A stretch of DNA of 32,946 nt, taken from assembly GCA_013151745.1 (NCBI GenBank), contig JAADHS010000183.1, positions 1 to 32,946 of the forward strand. Reading direction: 5' to 3'. Origin of the DNA: Gammaproteobacteria bacterium (GTDB taxonomy: Bacteria; Pseudomonadota; Gammaproteobacteria; JAADHS01). Shown here one piece after another: positions 30,538 to 32,946 of this stretch. Both the position numbers and the translations under genes were made by a program. Positions within the stretch are counted from its first letter, which is position 1. Each line of letters begins with the position of its first letter. The notes beneath the pieces were generated by a model. It was not told the origin of the DNA and made no database searches. It saw only the letters and a program-made list of their open reading frames with translations.

Positions 30538-30744
30538 ATGAAAGAAATGGGACGTTTATTAATTTATGTCGCTGCGGCTGGTGTGGTTATATTTGCTATT
30601 GCAGGCTTGGGGGCAATTGAAGCCCTATCCGGATCAACAGTGGGTATTATCGCCATTCTGCTCGTTGTCATTCTACCCGTTTACATCAGCCTTAAAATGG
30701 CAAAAAAAGAACAAAAAGACCGGATTAAAACTAAATCATCCTAA
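30538..30744 (+). CDS. Small membrane protein (68 aa)
   Basis: Two hydrophobic segments LLIYVAAAGVVIFAIAGLGAIEAL and VGIIAILLVVILPVYISL, with a charged tail KMAKKEQKDRIKTKSS. Confidence 0.55.
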   Translation: MKEMGRLLIYVAAAGVVIFAIAGLGAIEALSGSTVGIIAILLVVILPVYISLKMAKKEQKDRIKTKSS

Positions 30745-30864
30745 TTTTTTTAAAGTCAGAAACCTTACAAACACGGGTTTTAAAACAAACTGATACCGAC
30801 TTCATGCGCACCCTGCGATTAACTTGTTAGGCAATAGTGTCGCTACCTCGGTATTGATTTTAAG

Positions 30865-31125
30865 TCGTCCCTGCCAAAAATCGCCTCACTTACGCAACTA
30901 ACCGACTCCTTATTACCCCCATCGCCCTGCGTATACCATCACTCATACTTCGCTCGTTTCACTCCGCCATACCTGTCTCAATGACCTACGATCACAAAGA
31001 CCGCTCCTGCATTTCTGCGTCACTCACTAACGCCCCTAACTCCGAAAAACAGACGGCGTGACCTATCGCGGACACGAGACCCTCGCTTCGCTCCCCATGG
31101 CTGTCAACGTTCCACCCCAATGACC
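30865..31125. repeat. Degenerate tandem duplication (unit about 120-139 bp), non-coding, pyrimidine-rich on +
   Basis: On the minus strand, two units each start ggtcattg and contain atgg(c/g)ggag(c/t)gaa(g/a)cgag then ggagt..gg..gttagt..g.gtaagtga/gtgagtgacgcag; unit starts at 31125 and 30986. Confidence 0.5.
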
Positions 31126-31307
31126 CAAGTTTAAAAAGTGTTATTTACTTGAGTTAAAGCTTACTGTTATGATTCAATATCAAAATCAAGAATTACTATC
31201 TTCTGCCGTTACTTAACTCGTCAATGTACAGGATGCAACAGTTCAAGAGCAGGATCATAGTTTGCGCCTAAACAATAAAACTAATCAGACACAATAAGGA
31301 GGTCGCT

Positions 31308-31781
31308 GTGAGCGAAGTCGCTATACGTGAACACTTAGGAGACTATAGCAGTATAGTCTGTTTAAAAGCTCTAGTCGTAGGACTTGAGGACATTTTAGGC
31401 GAAAAAGGGGCTCGAGCCAATCTGATTCTCGCTGGCCGTATCCGGGGACGTACTATTATCAAGGATTTAGGACTCAGCAATACAGATAAAGCTCTGGCTG
31501 AATGGTCAATTACGGTTAAAGACGCAATAGGAGAAAATGGAACACGTCTGTGTACTATTGCCAAAGTTGAAGAAGAAGAGGACGGTATTCTACGTATCTA
31601 CCTCAGTGAAACCGTATGTTCCGCAGGCGAAGAACCAGGGTCTGAGCGCCAACTCACGTTCACCCTGGGTGCAATTCAAGGTGCCGTGGAAGAAGCAACC
31701 GGTAAAAAATTCCTTGCCAAGCAAACAGGCTCAGTATTGCGGGGGCAGGACTACGACATTATCGATTTTCAGGAACGGTAA
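31308..31781 (+). CDS. V4R-like (4-vinyl reductase-like) small protein
   Basis: Strong AAGGAGG Shine-Dalgarno before GTG 31308; C-terminal RQLTFTLGAIQGAVEEATGKKFLAKQTGSVLRGQDYDIIDFQ resembles the V4R fold consensus. Confidence 0.6.
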   Translation: MSEVAIREHLGDYSSIVCLKALVVGLEDILGEKGARANLILAGRIRGRTIIKDLGLSNTDKALAEWSITVKDAIGENGTRLCTIAKVEEEEDGILRIYLSETVCSAGEEPGSERQLTFTLGAIQGAVEEATGKKFLAKQTGSVLRGQDYDIIDFQER

Positions 31782-31804
31782 TAAATTGATTTCTATTAAA
31801 TAAC

Positions 31805-31861
31805 ATCTCCGTGACGATTAAGACTTTAGACCTGAGTCTTAAACGCCACGGCTATAGAGAT
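31805..31861. repeat. Short-form relative of the 29789-29947 palindromic element
   Basis: atctccgtgacgattaagact ttagacctg agtcttaaacgccacggctatagagat; shares cgattaaga and ct(c/t)aaac(a/g)ccacgg(g/c)tatag with the long form. Confidence 0.7.
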
Positions 31862-31878
31862 ACTTGATTAAGCTTCTG

Positions 31879-31909
31879 CTCAGGGCTAGTATATTCATAC
31901 TGTCCTGAG
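31879..31909. promoter_or_regulatory. Inverted repeat just upstream of the acylase start
   Basis: CTCAGGgctAGTATattcATACTgtCCTGAG with the TTG start 10 bp downstream. Confidence 0.5.
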
Positions 31910-31918
31910 AAAAGCGCC

Positions 31919-32946
31919 TTGTCAATCCGCACATTCACCCTATATTTTTTTCTTACTGCTGCCATATTAATCATGATCGGCAGTACGTGGCTTTATATTC
32001 AACTCAACAATAGCTTGGCCATCTTATCAGGGCAAATTATGACGCCCGGCCTGTCTCAACCAGTAAGCATTCAGCGAGATCAATTAGGCGCTGTTACCCT
32101 GAGCGCAGCAAACCGTCTGGATATCGCTCACGCAACAGGCTTTGTTCATGCCCAGGATCGTTTTTTTCAAATGGACTTGTTAAGAAGACAAGCGGCTGGT
32201 GAACTTTCCGAGTTGTTGGGTAAAACCGCATTAAACTCAGACCAGGCAGTACGCATTCATCGTTTTCGCCAGCATGCCAACGAAGCTTTCAACCAGAGCC
32301 CACAGCCTATACAAGCGCTTTTAATTGCTTATGCCGCAGGCGTTAATCGTGGTTTGAGTGAACTTAAGTCGTCTCCCATAGAATATTTACTACTGAGAAC
32401 CTCAGCGCGTCCTTGGCAACAAGAAGACAGCTTTTTGGTTCTTTACGCTATGTTCCTTGAACTACAGGATAGTCAGGGACGTTTTGATCAACAAATGGGA
32501 TCATTACGCGACACTCTCCCCCCGCCACTATTTCAGTTTCTAACGCCGTCTTACACACAATGGGATGCACCTATTAATAGAATGGATAAACCTGAGTCTG
32601 CTATTCCCGATACCGTTGCTGATTTTTTAGATGAAACAAATAACAGAAAAATAAGGGCAAAAGAAAAGTCAGAACCTTCTATCGACTCGCCCGCCATAGG
32701 GAGCAATAGCTGGGCTGTCAGCGGTGCGTTAACAAACTACGATAGTGCTCTGCTTGCTGGAGACATGCATCTGCCGTTACGCATCCCTAACACCTGGTAT
32801 CGGCTACGAATACAATGGTCTGATAGTAAAAAACGAGATATTACCGGTGTCACCATTCCGGGTAGTCCGCTGATGATCGTTGGCAGTAATCGTGCTATTG
32901 CCTGGGCGTTCACCAATTCCTATGGAGACTGGAGCGATATCATTGA
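31919..32946 (+). CDS. Penicillin-acylase-family Ntn hydrolase, truncated at the window edge
   Basis: TTG-start frame open to the edge: LSIRTFTLYFFLTAAILIMIGSTWLYIQL (TM), VSIQRDQLGAVTLSAANRLDIAHATGFVHAQDRFFQMDLLRRQAAGELSELLG, AIGSNSWAVSGALTNYDSALLAGDMHLPLRIPNTWYR (Ntn GSNSW), SNRAIAWAFTNSYGDWSDI. Confidence 0.92.
   Translation, partial: MSIRTFTLYFFLTAAILIMIGSTWLYIQLNNSLAILSGQIMTPGLSQPVSIQRDQLGAVTLSAANRLDIAHATGFVHAQDRFFQMDLLRRQAAGELSELLGKTALNSDQAVRIHRFRQHANEAFNQSPQPIQALLIAYAAGVNRGLSELKSSPIEYLLLRTSARPWQQEDSFLVLYAMFLELQDSQGRFDQQMGSLRDTLPPPLFQFLTPSYTQWDAPINRMDKPESAIPDTVADFLDETNNRKIRAKEKSEPSIDSPAIGSNSWAVSGALTNYDSALLAGDMHLPLRIPNTWYRLRIQWSDSKKRDITGVTIPGSPLMIVGSNRAIAWAFTNSYGDWSDII

Noticed and set aside
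30815-30845. Possible integron attC core (AACTTGTTAGGC / GCCTAACAAGTT)
   Set aside because: Only one RYYYAAC-like core is seen, with no properly spaced partner core or integrase.

Overview
32.9 kb gammaproteobacterial-type chromosomal segment, read without database access. The lineage is inferred from gene content and resembles methylotroph or sulfur-oxidiser relatives; it is not established. Supported content: a truncated zinc-metallopeptidase-like gene at the left edge; a pcnB-folK-panB-panC minus-strand cluster; a tiny flagellar-rod-like protein; a single-domain voltage-gated cation channel; a haem c lipoprotein followed by mtaD; ubiG-gph-rmuC; two convergent paralogous polyprenyl-phosphate sugar transferases; galU; a DHH phosphoesterase; an SLC13/TrkA-C permease; cysC; vanZ-like and hpnD; an orphan MshE/GspE-type ATPase divergent from a diguanylate cyclase; an OmpA-like barrel; a three-repeat Cu-only-SOD-like secreted protein with a poly-Asp/Lys leader; a ParD-like/zeta toxin-antitoxin pair; mnmA coupled to a NodIJ-type ABC exporter; a V4R-like protein; and a truncated penicillin-acylase-family Ntn hydrolase. 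No CRISPR array, rRNA, tRNA or transposase was recognised. The main unexplained signals are: the triple SOD-like repeat protein that keeps predicted Cu ligands but lacks Zn ligands; pcnB with no ATG/GTG and a likely ATT start; three families of 160-195 bp palindromic MITE-like elements, one of which contains the folK stop codon; a sigma54-type promoter before the sugar transferase; an H-type pseudoknot candidate between mtaD and ubiG; a palindrome formed by the overlapping stop codons of the convergent paralogs; and a strand-biased imperfect tandem repeat of about 135 bp.
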